A DNA stretch of 64,000 nt from Streptomyces nojiriensis (GCF_017639205.1 NZ_CP071139.1:8927501-8991500); one strand, 5' to 3'; positions 1 to 9,105 are shown, counted from the first letter of the stretch. Program-made: numbers and translations. The notes: a model not told the origin generated them from the letters alone.

Positions 1-679
1 CCAACACGAACTAAACGAAAACAGCTACCTCGGCCGATAAAGTCCCAGCTCAGACAGTATCGACCCCGCGCCTGCGGGATACCCCGGATTTGAAGCGCGC
101 GCTTGCCGCGCCGGACGCGTCGACCTCGCGCGGCGGGGATGGTCCGGTGGCGACGGTAACTGGCGCTGATGTCGCCAGGCCGACCCCGCGCCCCGGACCA
201 CCCCCGTCGAGCGGCCGACGAACGGCAGAGGCATCCCGGCGTCCCCCGCTGGCTCCCATCGGGCCGGCACCGACCGGCACCCCCGACCCAGAGCCCGCAG
301 TACCGGCCAGTCGACCTCCGGCCGCATCGGCGGCAGAAGGGCGACGTCGCGCCCGGCGTAGAGAGGGAAAGTCACCCTTGCTCGTCCGCACCGGGCGCCT
401 CATACCCAGGCGCACGTCGGTCCGGCGTACGCCCAGACGGCGCGCGGCCTGGTCCGGACCGAGAAGTCCAGCTCCGGCCCCGCCCGCTCGCCGAGGGCCG
501 GCGCATCTTCGACCGGGCCGTCTCCCACGAGCAGACCTCCGACTACGCCGGCCCCCACTCGGGGTGTGACCGAGATACGCGTCAGAGGGGCAACGGGATG
601 ATCTCGAAGCCCTGAGCGCCCGTCGGCCGTCACCCATCCGGCTCGGTGTCGTTGTTCGTCGCCTACGCAGCCTCGATCG
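1..679. other. No confident gene; contains left copy of a 68-bp repeat
   Basis: Open frames run through this stretch on both strands, but none has a recognisable protein family, a convincing ribosome binding site or a typical composition. They are the overlapping GC-rich frames expected in Streptomyces DNA. The only structured item is the first copy of a 68-bp direct repeat at 9-76. It may be decayed coding sequence, but no parent gene can be named. Confidence 0.5.
9..76 (+). repeat. 68-bp direct repeat, copy 1 (partner at 6608-6675)
   Basis: A 68-nt stretch matches 6608-6675 in the same orientation at 56 of 68 positions by hand alignment, with no gaps. The last 14 bases, ending in GACCCCGCGCCTGCG, are identical. 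Similarity stops abruptly on the right side. The two copies bracket about 6.5 kb. They could be ends of an old mobile element, duplicated target sequence, or a shared regulatory sequence; nothing in the sequence decides between these. Confidence 0.55.
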
Positions 680-973
680 TCAGTCGAGGCCTTCGATGAT
701 GCGGAAGTCGCGCTCGACGCCGTCGGCAAGTGCGGCCAGCGCCTCCTGGTAGGCCGCACTCGCGCGTGCGGCGACCGCCTGTTCGAAGCTGTCGAACTCG
801 ACCAGGACGGTGCGCTCGGCGATTCCGGCGTCGTGTGCGACGACCCGGCTGCCGCGGGAGAGCAGCCGCCCGCCCGCGGCCCTGACGGCTGGACTGGCCA
901 GCTTGTCGTAGGCGGCAAGCCTCTCAGGGTCTGCGATGGTGCGGTAGACGCTGACCCAGTAGCCCTTGGCCAC
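680..973 (-). CDS. DUF1330 domain-containing protein
   Basis: A 97-residue protein of the DUF1330 family, small ferredoxin-like-fold proteins of unsettled function. The N-terminal part has the usual GYWV...YRTI..PE pattern, followed by a glycine-rich middle and a conserved VLVEFDSFEQAVA-type strand-helix; length is normal for the family. The GTG start is preceded by a strong AGGAGG four bases upstream. It stands alone: the next gene on the same strand ends at 1089. Cytosolic; no catalytic role can be assigned. Confidence 0.85.
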   Translation of the reverse strand: MAKGYWVSVYRTIADPERLAAYDKLASPAVRAAGGRLLSRGSRVVAHDAGIAERTVLVEFDSFEQAVAARASAAYQEALAALADGVERDFRIIEGLD

Positions 974-1088
974 GGTACCTCCTGTGTTCGGAATTGATGC
1001 TCAGAAACATGTCATGCTCAGATCCATGGGGCGCGCTGTGGGTCAGCGAGCCGACGGACCCGGCGTCGAAGTCGGACGGCTTCGATCC

Positions 1089-2573
1089 TCAGCTTCCGGT
1101 TCGACTCGACCTGCCCGGGCCCGGCACACCGACTGGGGCTGTGATCGGATTGATCTCAAGCGAGCGTCGGCGGGCGAGGGTGAGGCTGGCCATCGTCGTG
1201 ATCGCCATCGCGGCGACGCCGACCAGCGCCGCGGTCGTGTAGGCGTCGTCGTTCGGGAAGAGGCGGCCCGTGGCGGTGCCGGCGGCCAGGACCAGACCGC
1301 CGATGGCGCTGCCCAGGGAGTACCCGACGCTGCGGACGACGTAGTTGAGGCTCATGGCGCTCGACGTCTCGCTCTCGGGGGTGACGGCCAGGATGACGCC
1401 GGGCATGGCGGCCGAGAAGCTGCCGACGCCGAAGCCCAGCACGCCCATGGCCGCGAGCAGTTCGGCCAGGTTGGACCGGGCGGTGGCGAACAGGACGAAC
1501 CCGCCGCCGACGATGGCGGCGCTGCCGGCCAGGAGCAGGGGGCCGTCGATCCGTTCGCGGACCCGCGGCGTGAGCTTGCCGGCGACGAACCCCAGCACGG
1601 AGAACGGGATGAGGACCAGCCCCGCCACGAAGGTGGTCAGTCCGAAGCCGTAGCCGGCGCTGTGCGGCGTCTGCGCGTAGCGGGTGATGAGCGTGAGCAG
1701 GAGGTACATGCCGCTCCCGCCGACGAACATGGCGATGTTCGCCCCGGCGACCGCCGGGTGCCGTACCGCCCTGACGTCGACCAGGGGCGTCTTGGTTCGC
1801 AGTTCGGAAACGGTCCAGAGGCAGAGCAGGAGTACGGCGGAGACGGCAAGGGTCACCGCCACGGCGAGGTGTCGGCTCCACAGGCTCCTCTCGCCGGCCA
1901 GGAAGAGGACGAGGAGCAGCCCACCCGCCAGGACGAGCGCACCGGCCACGTTCACGTGAGCGGAGCGGCCTTCGGGAGCTGCGGGCATGGAGCGCCAGGC
2001 GGTCACGAAGGCGACGGCGGTGACGAGCAGGCCGAGGCCGTAGGCGGCCCGCAGGCCGCCGAACTCGGCGAGCAGCGCGGCCAGCGGGTAGCCGATGCCG
2101 GCTCCGATGATGGAGACCACTGAGATCAGGGCGATCGTGGCCGCGCCGCGCTCCTCGGGAAGATGGTCGCGGGCCACGCCCATCATCAGCGCCGTGAGAC
2201 CGAGTCCGACGCCTTGGGCCGCTCTGCCCACGAGCAGCCAGGCGAACGGCAGCGGCAGCACGGTGAGCGCGCTGCCGACGACGACGACCGCCAGCGTGCC
2301 GAGAATCGTGGCCCGCCGGTGCGGACCGGTTCCGAGCCGGCCGAGGACGGGTGTGGCGACGGCGCCGCTGAGCAGGGCGATGGTCAGCGTCCACTGCGCG
2401 CTGTCGAGGGAGACGTGGAACGTGGTCGCCACGCTGGTGATGAGCGGCGTCCCGAGGCTGGCGACCGCCGCCACGACCAGGGCGATGAACATCAGGGCGG
2501 GGACCAGCAGACGTGCCTCGGAACGTATCAGGGCAGCGCTCATGGGCTGGTCATGAGCCTGCGCCGCGGTCAC
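1089..2573 (-). CDS. MFS transporter, DHA2 (EmrB/QacA-like) drug exporter
   Basis: A 494-residue integral membrane protein with alternating hydrophobic segments throughout. The early loop carries the LGRLGTGPHRR signature of the major facilitator superfamily motif A, and the length fits the 14-helix DHA2 group of proton-driven drug exporters. The GTG start overlaps the stop of the upstream marR-like gene (GTGA), so the two are probably cotranscribed and translationally coupled. A MarR regulator next to a DHA2 pump is a classic self-regulated efflux pair. The substrate cannot be told from sequence. The last 20 or so residues are polar and poorly conserved. Confidence 0.9.
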   Translation of the reverse strand: MTAAQAHDQPMSAALIRSEARLLVPALMFIALVVAAVASLGTPLITSVATTFHVSLDSAQWTLTIALLSGAVATPVLGRLGTGPHRRATILGTLAVVVVGSALTVLPLPFAWLLVGRAAQGVGLGLTALMMGVARDHLPEERGAATIALISVVSIIGAGIGYPLAALLAEFGGLRAAYGLGLLVTAVAFVTAWRSMPAAPEGRSAHVNVAGALVLAGGLLLVLFLAGERSLWSRHLAVAVTLAVSAVLLLCLWTVSELRTKTPLVDVRAVRHPAVAGANIAMFVGGSGMYLLLTLITRYAQTPHSAGYGFGLTTFVAGLVLIPFSVLGFVAGKLTPRVRERIDGPLLLAGSAAIVGGGFVLFATARSNLAELLAAMGVLGFGVGSFSAAMPGVILAVTPESETSSAMSLNYVVRSVGYSLGSAIGGLVLAAGTATGRLFPNDDAYTTAALVGVAAMAITTMASLTLARRRSLEINPITAPVGVPGPGRSSRTGS

Positions 2574-3028
2574 CGGTCCGACTCCTCTCGGGCGTGGCTT
2601 TCGAGCTCCGCCAGATGCAGCAGAGCCGGAAGGGCTGCTGCCAAGGCCTCGACCTCGTCACCGGTGAGTTCGTCGATCAACCGCGCGTACGCGTCGACGC
2701 CCGCCTGGCGTCGCGTCCGGACGTACGACGCGCCGGCCTCGGTCAGGCACACCAGCGTGACCCGCTTGTCGGACGGATCGCCCTTCCGCTCGACCAGCCC
2801 GGATTCCTCCATCACCCGGACCAGGACGGTCATCGCGGGCTGGGTGACGCCCTCGGCCACCGCCAGATCGGTGATCCGTCGCGGGCCGGTCTTGTCCAGG
2901 GTGGCCAAGGTGGCGGCGGACGTCAGGCTCATGTCGCGGGGAAGGCGTCTCACGGCCCTGGTGGCCAGACCGTAGAGGGCTGACCCGATGGCATCGGAAG
3001 CGCCGTGCGCGGCGTCTCGGCGACTCAT
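2570..3028 (-). CDS. MarR family transcriptional regulator
   Basis: A 152-residue winged-helix regulator. The fold is visible as a helix-turn-helix around residues 50-75 (TDLAVAEGVTQPAMTVLVRV), then the wing with the family signature DPSDKRVTLVCLTEAG at about 83-98, then a long dimerisation helix. It overlaps the downstream exporter gene by four bases and most likely represses it and itself, releasing DNA when a small phenolic or drug-like ligand binds. The AT-rich tract just upstream (3029-3075) is the likely operator/promoter. Confidence 0.92.
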   Translation of the reverse strand: MSRRDAAHGASDAIGSALYGLATRAVRRLPRDMSLTSAATLATLDKTGPRRITDLAVAEGVTQPAMTVLVRVMEESGLVERKGDPSDKRVTLVCLTEAGASYVRTRRQAGVDAYARLIDELTGDEVEALAAALPALLHLAELESHAREESDR

Positions 3029-3075
3029 GGCAGAAGCATAGCAGCTTTATATGAATCCTTTATGTATCTCCCGAT
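3029..3075 (-). promoter_or_regulatory. AT-rich promoter/operator region of the marR-MFS operon
   Basis: Directly upstream of the marR start lies an AT-rich island in otherwise GC-rich DNA, with the near-repeats CTTTATATGA and CTTTATGTAT. A TATGCT hexamer sits a few bases before the ATG on the minus strand, so the transcript may be nearly leaderless. MarR proteins usually bind AT-rich inverted repeats in such positions. No fully symmetrical operator was resolved by eye. Confidence 0.4.
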
Positions 3076-3248
3076 CGGGGTCGAACCTCTGGACCTGCTG
3101 GCAGAAGTCCACGCCGGGGTCGAACCCGTCGATGGGCTTGTGACGGTTCTCGTGAGCCCTCGCCGTATTTCAGAGGGATACCCGCGCTGTTCTGCCGGCG
3201 GCAGAACACCAGCCGGACCGGGCTCGACGATCACTACAGTCCAGTCTC

Positions 3249-3986
3249 ATGACGACGATCACGACGCGCACGGTCGAGTACCCGGCCGACGGTTTGACGA
3301 TGACCGGGCACCTCGCGCTCCCGGCCGGTGTCGACCGCCGGCCCGCGGTGCTGCTCGGACCAGAGGGCATGGGGCTCAGTGACGTCGAGCGCCGCCGGGC
3401 CGACGCTCTCGCCGAGCTGGGATATGTAGCGCTGGCCTTCGACCTTCATGGCGGGCGCTATTTGGGTGACCCCGAGGAGATGCTGGCCCGTTGCCTGCCG
3501 TTGCTCGCTGATCCCGACCGGATGCGGGGCATCGGCCATGCGGCGCTCGACGTGCTGCGCACCGAACCGCGGACCGACCCCGACCGGATCGCCGCCGTCG
3601 GCTACGGCACCGGGGGCGCCATCGGGCTGGAACTCGGGCGCGGCGGCGTCAACCTGCGCGCGATCGGGACAGTCAACGCACTGACCACGGGCCGACCGGG
3701 CGAGGCGGCGCGCATTCGCTGCCCGGTGTGGGCCGGGGTCGGGTCGGAAGACCCGATCATGCCGCCCGCGCAACGGAACGCGTTCACCGCCGAGATGCAG
3801 GCCGCGGGCATCGACTGGCGCCTCACGGTCTACGGCGGCGCCCTGCACGCCTTCCACCACCCACCGGTCGACCACCCCACGGTCCCCGGCGTCGGCTACC
3901 ACCCACGGCACGCACAGCGAGCCTGGCGCGACGTCGTCGACCTGCTCGCCGAGTGCCTGCCGGTGACGGAGGCTCTGGGGGCATGA
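3249..3986 (+). CDS. Dienelactone hydrolase family protein, nucleophile apparently missing
   Basis: A 245-residue alpha/beta hydrolase of the dienelactone hydrolase family: N-terminal strand, EGMGL loop near residue 38, nucleophile-elbow region AVGYGTGG near 120, acid loop GSEDP near 165 and histidine loop GALHAFHHP near 198. In dienelactone hydrolases the elbow reads G-x-C-x-G-G with a cysteine nucleophile. Here that position is glycine (GYGTGG), so classical hydrolysis is doubtful. The protein is otherwise full length. It is monocistronic and divergent from the marR operon. It could be a non-catalytic or repurposed member. Confidence 0.85.
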   Translation: MTTITTRTVEYPADGLTMTGHLALPAGVDRRPAVLLGPEGMGLSDVERRRADALAELGYVALAFDLHGGRYLGDPEEMLARCLPLLADPDRMRGIGHAALDVLRTEPRTDPDRIAAVGYGTGGAIGLELGRGGVNLRAIGTVNALTTGRPGEAARIRCPVWAGVGSEDPIMPPAQRNAFTAEMQAAGIDWRLTVYGGALHAFHHPPVDHPTVPGVGYHPRHAQRAWRDVVDLLAECLPVTEALGA

Positions 3987-4099
3987 CCCAGGCAGACAGC
4001 CTGGCGCCAAGCCCGGTCCGCGTCGGGCGCTGACAGTCCCCTCCCCTCAAAACCGATTTCTGACTCCCTTGGGGTGCCCGTCGGGCGGGGTGGTGCGGG

Positions 4100-4792
4100 T
4101 CAGCCGTCCCTGCCCTGCCAGGTGGACACGCAGGCCTCGTTGCCTTCGGGATCGGAGAGTACCCAGAAGGCTGGGGCATGGGCCGCGGAGACGAGTTGGC
4201 CACCGGCCGCCAGCGCGGCCTCGATCCGTCGGGGCGCCTCGTCGTGCGGGGTGCTGACGTCGATGTGGATGCGGTTGCGCTGCGGACGCGCGAGTTCCAT
4301 CTGCTGGAACCAGACCGCGGGGCCCTGTCCGAGGGGATCGACGAGCGGATCGTTGGGCCCGTCGGCTCCCGCCTCACCCGTGTAGCCCAGGACCGCCCGC
4401 CAGAACGGCCGGATCGCGGCGATGTCGAGTGCGTCGATCGCGATCTCCAGGAGCTGTACCGACCGCGGCGCCCCTGTGCCGATGTCGGGTTCCGTCCTGA
4501 GTCCCTTCTCATGGACGGCAGCGGAGATCCGGTGCGCGAGCTCGATGTCGTCGTTGGTCACCGCGGCGTGGTCCGACGATTGCAGGGTGAGGACGACCTT
4601 TCGGGGCCGGAGGTCGATGTGAAGGTGCCGGTCGGCATCGTCACCGCATGCCGTGACGGCAGTTGTCGCCACCTCCGTTGCCGCCGCTAGCGACCCGACC
4701 GAAACGGATGTCCGCAAGGTGCCCAGCAGAAGGCGCCATCCCCGGTCGCCGACCGCGTCCGAGGCTTCCTGTCGCGTGAGTGCTACTTCCAT
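4100..4792 (-). CDS. Pterin-4a-carbinolamine dehydratase-like / VOC (glyoxalase-like) fusion protein
   Basis: About 230 residues in two parts. Residues 1-100 resemble 4a-hydroxytetrahydrobiopterin dehydratase: a helix beginning with LTRQEASDAV, then RHLHIDLRPRKVVLTL and the conserved D-I-E-L-A helix. Residues 110-230 form a vicinal-oxygen-chelate domain with paired beta-alpha-beta motifs, IHIDVS and DPEGNEACV. The canonical dehydratase H-H-P triad is altered to HLH. The ATG at 4792 is preferred because GGGAGG lies nine bases upstream; a longer open frame upstream looks non-coding. This two-domain arrangement recurs in Streptomyces, usually without a proven reaction. Confidence 0.8.
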   Translation of the reverse strand: MEVALTRQEASDAVGDRGWRLLLGTLRTSVSVGSLAAATEVATTAVTACGDDADRHLHIDLRPRKVVLTLQSSDHAAVTNDDIELAHRISAAVHEKGLRTEPDIGTGAPRSVQLLEIAIDALDIAAIRPFWRAVLGYTGEAGADGPNDPLVDPLGQGPAVWFQQMELARPQRNRIHIDVSTPHDEAPRRIEAALAAGGQLVSAAHAPAFWVLSDPEGNEACVSTWQGRDG

Positions 4793-5258
4793 GGCGAGCA
4801 TCCTCCCAGGGGCCGGGGCTGCCCGGCAGGCCCCCGGCCGCGCCGGGGAAGAGGCTTCGCCGACCGCCGTATCCGCCCGCCGCACACGTGGCGTCTGCGA
4901 CGGCAGGAACGCGGACAAGTGCGGTAGGGAGTCTGACGGCAAGCAAGTGCTGTCAGTTCTCGGCAACATTTCCTCGATGCCGGGCCACCGTCCGCTCTCT
5001 GCACGACGAGGGGGTCGGGGTGCTGCCGAAGTCCAAGGTCGATCCGAGATCACCGGATACCGGGGGCGCCCGGCGCTCTCCACGACCAAACCGGCGCACC
5101 CCAGGTGCCTGTGGGCCACCGGACGTGTCGCCACCTGCCGCACCAGTCGTCGCCACGCCTGAGCTGCCGCCGGTCACGCTGGTTTTGTGCTGCTGGTCGA
5201 CGCGCGGTGTCCTGGGAGGTGCCGGGCGGTCGGGGGAGTGGGCGGGAGACCTCCGGGC

Positions 5259-5901
5259 ATGGATGTGGAGTCGGTGGCGGTGGAGTTGCACGGGCTGCGG
5301 CTGTCGGAGTTCACCGCGGCCCGGGACGCGTATGTGGCCAGGGCCCGCAAGGCCGGGGACAGGCAGCTCGCCGCGGCGGTCGCGGCGGTCGCGGCGTTGC
5401 GGAAGCCGGCGGTCGCGGCGTGGACGGCCAGCCTGTTCGCCCGCCGCCGGCCGGAGGAGGCGCACGGCCTCATCCAGCGTGGCGAGGCGCTACGGGCCGC
5501 GCACCGGTCGCTGGATGCGGGACGGTTGCGGAAGCTGTCGCATGATCAGCACGTGGTGATCGGCGACCTCGCGCGTACGGCGCGTACTCTGGCCGCCGAG
5601 GCCGGGCGGCCGGTGAGCGAGCCGGTGCTGCACGAGGTCGAGCGGATCCTCCACGCGGTCCTCACCGATCCCGGCGTTGCCGGGCGGTGGGCGGTGGGCG
5701 GAAGGTCGGCTGGTGAAGGCCCCGGACACGGTGCTGGGTTTCACGGGCCTGGAACCGCTGCCAGGTGCCGCTCCGCCACGACGGGCGCAGGACGCCCCGC
5801 CGACCGGATCTGCGGCGGATCACGTTCCGGCCCCGGAAACGGACACGGGCAAGCGGGCCGTGCAGGCGCCCCTCCTGCTCCTCACCGCGCAGGACCGGTG
5901 A
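5259..5901 (+). pseudogene. Conserved hypothetical protein, frameshifted
   Basis: The frame starting at 5259 encodes an alanine/arginine-rich helical protein like a conserved Streptomyces family beginning with V-E-L-x-G-L-R. Near 5690 the expected continuation (AEGRLVKAPDTVLGF) jumps to another frame and runs to a stop at 5901. At the break the sequence carries tandem copies of GGGCGGT, so a 7-base slippage duplication explains the shift. Full length would be about 210 residues. Function unknown; no membrane segments or catalytic motifs. Confidence 0.6.
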
Positions 5902-6020
5902 CGGCACGCCCCGCAACATCGGCCCTGATGGCCTTTCGGGTTTCGCCGGAGCGGATTCCGGTTCGCGGGCTGGGGGAGACCGTGGTGACACCACGCCAGA
6001 TGACAGTGCAGGAGTCCCGG

Positions 6021-6295
6021 ATGAGTCAGCAGCCGGCCACCGCGCCCATGCCCGAACGCCTGCCCCTCGACGAGCATGCTGCCGCGTCCGTCCTCGCGTA
6101 CGCGGCCGAGCAGCGGGCGAAGGTCGATGTCCTCGCCTCCGTGCTGGAGGACGTCGCCGCCCAGGGCTACCCCGCCCCGGCGGCCGGCGCCCTGTGGGAG
6201 ACCGCCCGCGACGCCCACTTCGCTCGCCTCGCCCGCCTCGCCGAGGGGGCAGTCCCCTGTCGCTTGACCCTTCCGCGCGCCGCTCGCGTGTCGTC
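6021..6295 (+). pseudogene. Small conserved hypothetical protein, 3' end degraded
   Basis: ATG at 6021 opens a helical protein (LPLDEHAAASVLAYAAEQ, then a helix ending ETARDAHFARLARLAEG) of the kind found in Streptomyces accessory DNA. After about residue 80 the reading becomes arginine/serine-rich and implausible, and a better continuation lies in another frame, suggesting a frameshift near 6255. No function can be assigned. Confidence 0.45.
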
Positions 6296-6519
6296 ATGGT
6301 CGAACCCGCCCTCACTCAGCTCACGAAGCTGGCCGCGAAGGAGACGCCCGTCTGGACCGCACGATCGTCGCCATCGACGTCAACCCCGAACTGGGCACCG
6401 GGGTGCCCGGAACCCTGCTGCACGACTACGCGGACGAGATCGACCGGGTACGCGTCATCTACTACGTAACCGCCCTGCGGACCTGGACCATGACGATCGT
6501 GGCGTACACCGAAGCCTGA
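6296..6519 (+). pseudogene. Small hypothetical protein, frameshifted
   Basis: ATG at 6296 reads ALTQLTKLA and then loses frame. One base later the sequence resumes as EGDARLDRTIVAID, then DYADEIDRVRVIYYVTALRT, and ends IVAYTEA with a stop at 6519. The total of 224 nt is one short of a multiple of three, so a single-base deletion near 6335 restores a 74-residue protein. The compact beta-rich C-terminus recalls small toxin-like proteins, but I do not recognise the family. Confidence 0.45.
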
Positions 6520-6607
6520 AAACCGAACGACAGCCCTGGTCCGCTCGGGTCCGGGGCGCATAGTGCGGCCGTCGGGTTGTACGGGCTGGTCCTCTACGCC
6601 CCGAAGC

Positions 6608-6675
6608 AACTGAACGCGAACGGCCACCTGGGCCGAAACAGCCGCAGCTCAGAAAGTGTCGACCCCGCGCCTGCG
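6608..6675 (+). repeat. 68-bp direct repeat, copy 2 (partner at 9-76)
   Basis: Second copy of the repeat described at 9-76, same orientation, 56 of 68 bases identical without gaps. It sits just downstream of the frameshifted small gene ending at 6519 and before a helicase-associated-domain remnant. Confidence 0.55.
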
Positions 6676-6766
6676 TGGATGGTCTGCAGCTCAGCGTGTT
6701 TGTCGGTCGGGTGTTGGTGTTGTGCCTCCGCGCAAGCCGTTTCCAACCTCGCACTCTTGGCCGGCA

Positions 6767-6982
6767 CTACTGCGCCCAGTCGATGCCGGCCTTGGCGAGT
6801 GCGCGCAGCTGGTCGGGGTGGAGTTGGTCGCGGTGTGCTTTCTGGTTGGCGCGCCGGATGCCGGTGCGGTGTTCGGTGCTGTCGGGCAGCTGCTTGACGA
6901 CGCCGCGGCCCAGCACGCCGCCCATCTTCCGCACCAGGTGCCGATCTGGGACCTGGAAGGTCGTGCGCCCTTTTTGGAGCAC
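6767..6982 (-). pseudogene. C-terminal remnant resembling a helicase-associated-domain protein
   Basis: The minus strand reads a basic peptide ending DQLRALAKAGIDWAQ, which looks like the tail of helicase-associated (HA) repeats, where L-x-x-L-G-I-D-W is typical. Reading continues upstream through GTKAGLAVLQKGR without a convincing start, and the rest of the parent is gone. This is most likely a 5'-truncated gene fragment. Family assignment rests on a short motif only. Confidence 0.35.
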
Positions 6983-7104
6983 TGCGAGCCCGGCCTTGGT
7001 GCCGTCCGCGGGCTGCTCCTCACGGGTCTTGAGGGCCGTCGGGTGCCTCCGTGGGCCCTGTAGTGTGCAAGTGTCACATGATCAGGATTGAGAAGGGCGG
7101 GTTC

Positions 7105-7623
7105 ATGGGAAGGCGCAAGATCCAGGACGAGTCGGAGGTGATCCGCTGGTTCGAGGAAGGGCGCACGTATCAGTGGATGATCGAGGAATACCAGCGCAAG
7201 TACAACATTGAGACTGTCGTGTCGATGTGGGGCAATTTCCGGCGTCGGCGGGGTCTCGATCGGCGAATCGTGCGGGACGATGACCTCATCCCCTGGTTCG
7301 TGAAGGAGGAACACCGCTGGGCCTACCCGCTGGCGATGCTCCGAGCCGAGGGTCGACGGCGCGCCGGCAAGGAGCCGACCGGGAGGGATGAGTCCCGGCT
7401 CGTCTCCTGGCTGGACATGCTGAAGAAGAACGGTTCGGTGGTTCACTACGACCCGGACACCGAAGAGGGATTCTCCTACGTCCCTCGGCAGGCGGGCGAC
7501 AACGACATCATCCGTCGGCCTGACACCAAGACCACGCCGCGCCCCAATGCCGACAAGGGAGGACGGATGCCCCACGCAGGGCCGCGAGCGGTAGTTGGCG
7601 CGGGCGGCGCCGATGCGCCCTGA
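7105..7623 (+). CDS. Phage-type putative helix-turn-helix protein
   Basis: About 172 residues. Codon usage is less GC-extreme than the neighbours. The N-terminus (IRWFEEGRTYQWMIEEYQRKYNI followed by a basic RRRRGLDRR) looks like a helix-turn-helix of the kind in actinophage DNA-binding and small-terminase-like proteins: a short motif asking 'position in the sentence', then a basic recognition segment. The middle (DDLIPWFVKEEHRWAYPLAML) repeats a related pattern. The ATG at 7105 has a GGGCGGG upstream; GTG/ATG codons at 7051 and 7078 are alternatives. Probably acquired with phage DNA. Function not certain. Confidence 0.55.
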   Translation: MGRRKIQDESEVIRWFEEGRTYQWMIEEYQRKYNIETVVSMWGNFRRRRGLDRRIVRDDDLIPWFVKEEHRWAYPLAMLRAEGRRRAGKEPTGRDESRLVSWLDMLKKNGSVVHYDPDTEEGFSYVPRQAGDNDIIRRPDTKTTPRPNADKGGRMPHAGPRAVVGAGGADAP

Positions 7624-7711
7624 TTGAGGCGGCATGCCGCCGACTCGGGGGCATCTGAGCGGCTCACTCCGGCACTGGGACCGGCTCTTCTCCCGCGAGG
7701 AGTCCCCGGCC

Positions 7712-7842
7712 ATGACCGACGCCCGCACCAAGCACACCCGGACACTGGCCGCCGCCGCGAAGGCGAAGTCTCAGGCCAAGACGGAGGCGGCGGAGAAGGC
7801 GATCCGCACACTGATCAAGCGAGGCGAACCCATCACTTTTTT
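7712..7842 (+). pseudogene. N-terminal fragment of a DUF6262 / Tn554 TnpC-like protein
   Basis: ATG at 7712 (GAGGAG ten bases upstream) starts a peptide with the composition and pattern of the third protein of Tn554-type transposons: lysine/alanine-rich helix, then AIRTLIKRGEPITF. Homologues continue with a helix-turn-helix, but here similarity ends at about 7842, where a gene of the opposite strand is also cut. This marks a rearrangement junction. A related sequence lies at 8602-9105 in the other orientation. Confidence 0.6.
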
Positions 7843-7846
7843 AGGC

Positions 7847-8394
7847 GGGGCAACCAGCACACTCAGGTGGGCCACCGATCGCGGCCAGGACTGGTATCCG
7901 GCGGCAGCTACTACCTCATCGCCTCGGCGAAGACAGAACGCAGGAGAAGAGATGTCCTCCAGATCGCTCTCGCGAGCGTCTTCTTCCCCGGTCCGGGCCA
8001 GCAGCGCGGACAGGCCGCCGTCACCGATCGGCAACTGTTCGACCCCGGCACCTTCATGCACAGGAAGAAAGCCGTCCCGGCCGAGATAGAAGGGCGAAGC
8101 TGGCCCGAGGACATCGAGAACAGGCAGCACCGCACGCAGACGAGCGATTTCGACGATCTCTTTGTGGGTCATTTTCCGCGCGGCGTCGTCCAAGATCCCG
8201 GCAACCCGCACGCTCGGCACAGTGACGATGGCAGCGTCACCGATCCGTACGATCCCAATCCACGACGACGGAGACAACCGTGACCCGGGCGCGACCACAA
8301 CCTTCGCCCCTCCTGAGGAACGGAATGCGACCGGTGTGCCCGCCAGCTCCACCCACAGTTCCCTGGCGCGAACGAGCAAGAGATCGTCAGCCAT
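7847..8394 (-). pseudogene. GNAT family N-acetyltransferase, C-terminally truncated
   Basis: ATG at 8394 with a good GAGAGGA seven bases upstream opens an acetyltransferase-like protein. The central part DEVVAAAGYQSWP followed by VAHLSVLVAP matches the beta4/beta5 region of GNAT folds. The acetyl-CoA-binding R/Q-x-x-G-x-G/A loop, which should follow at once, is missing because the gene ends at the junction near 7846. The open frame continues into unrelated sequence. Non-functional as an acetyltransferase. Confidence 0.6.
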
Positions 8395-8601
8395 GGCCGC
8401 ATCCTCTCGTCTCCGCAGCCGGAGCGCGACCAGATTCTCCCCGAACGTAATCCCGTCCTGATCGCGAGCCGCGATCAGCCGGGCTGGTACCCCGCAACCT
8501 CAAGGGCCTTCCGCAGTAGGGCGACCTCTTCCTGGTGGGCTCGCCGCTGCTGAGTGCGCCGTGCGCTCAACGCCCGCACGGCCGCAGATGTCCTTGAGGA
8601 G

Positions 8602-9105
8602 TCAGCCGGCAAGGGGGCTCGCAGCCGGCGCTTGGGTAAGTTTCGAACGGTGTCGTTCGATCAGGGTGCGAAGATCCGGGCGCTTGTAGAGGAAGTCGGT
8701 ACTTACCCCCGCTTGGCGGGCGACGGCGGCAAAGCTGATGGGCTGCCCAACCTTGGCCAGTTGTGCGACGGCGGCGCGGGCGCGCCTCTCGGCGTTCTCG
8801 GTGCGTGAGCGGGTGGCCTGTTGTAGATGCTTCGGTAACGGGCTCATGTGGTCGACCATCCTCAGGGCACGAGTCTCTGTCAGACGGCCGGCCAGCCAGA
8901 CATTGTCTTCGCCCATGGGCTCGCCGTGGTGAGCGACGAACTGTGCCTGTCGGCAGGTGATCAGCGCCTCGGTCTGGGCAAGCCGGTGCTCGAGTTCGGC
9001 ACGGTGGCTGGCGTCGGTGACGAATTTGTCGCAGGTCAGGCAGGCATTGCCTGTGGAACAGACCTGCTTGGGCGGCAACATGCACCAGCCGTTCGGGGGA
9101 GGACC
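8602..9105 (-). pseudogene. Tn554-type transposition module remnant: recombinase C-terminus joined to DUF6262 protein
   Basis: The first 85 or so codons (GWCMLPPKQVC, then GNACLTCDKFVTDASH) match the cysteine-containing tail of the second tyrosine recombinase of actinobacterial Tn554-like elements. The downstream part, from MSPLPKHLQQ, is the DUF6262 TnpC-like protein with its helix-turn-helix (AAVARQAGVSTDFLYKRPDLR). In intact elements these are two genes; here they read through in one frame. A stop at 9109-9111 cuts the recombinase, so the module is dead. Confidence 0.65.

Noticed and set aside
966..2123. Long plus-strand frame through the MFS gene
   Set aside because: Composition typical of antisense to a membrane protein (many D, G, E, H); the minus strand has a clear transporter.
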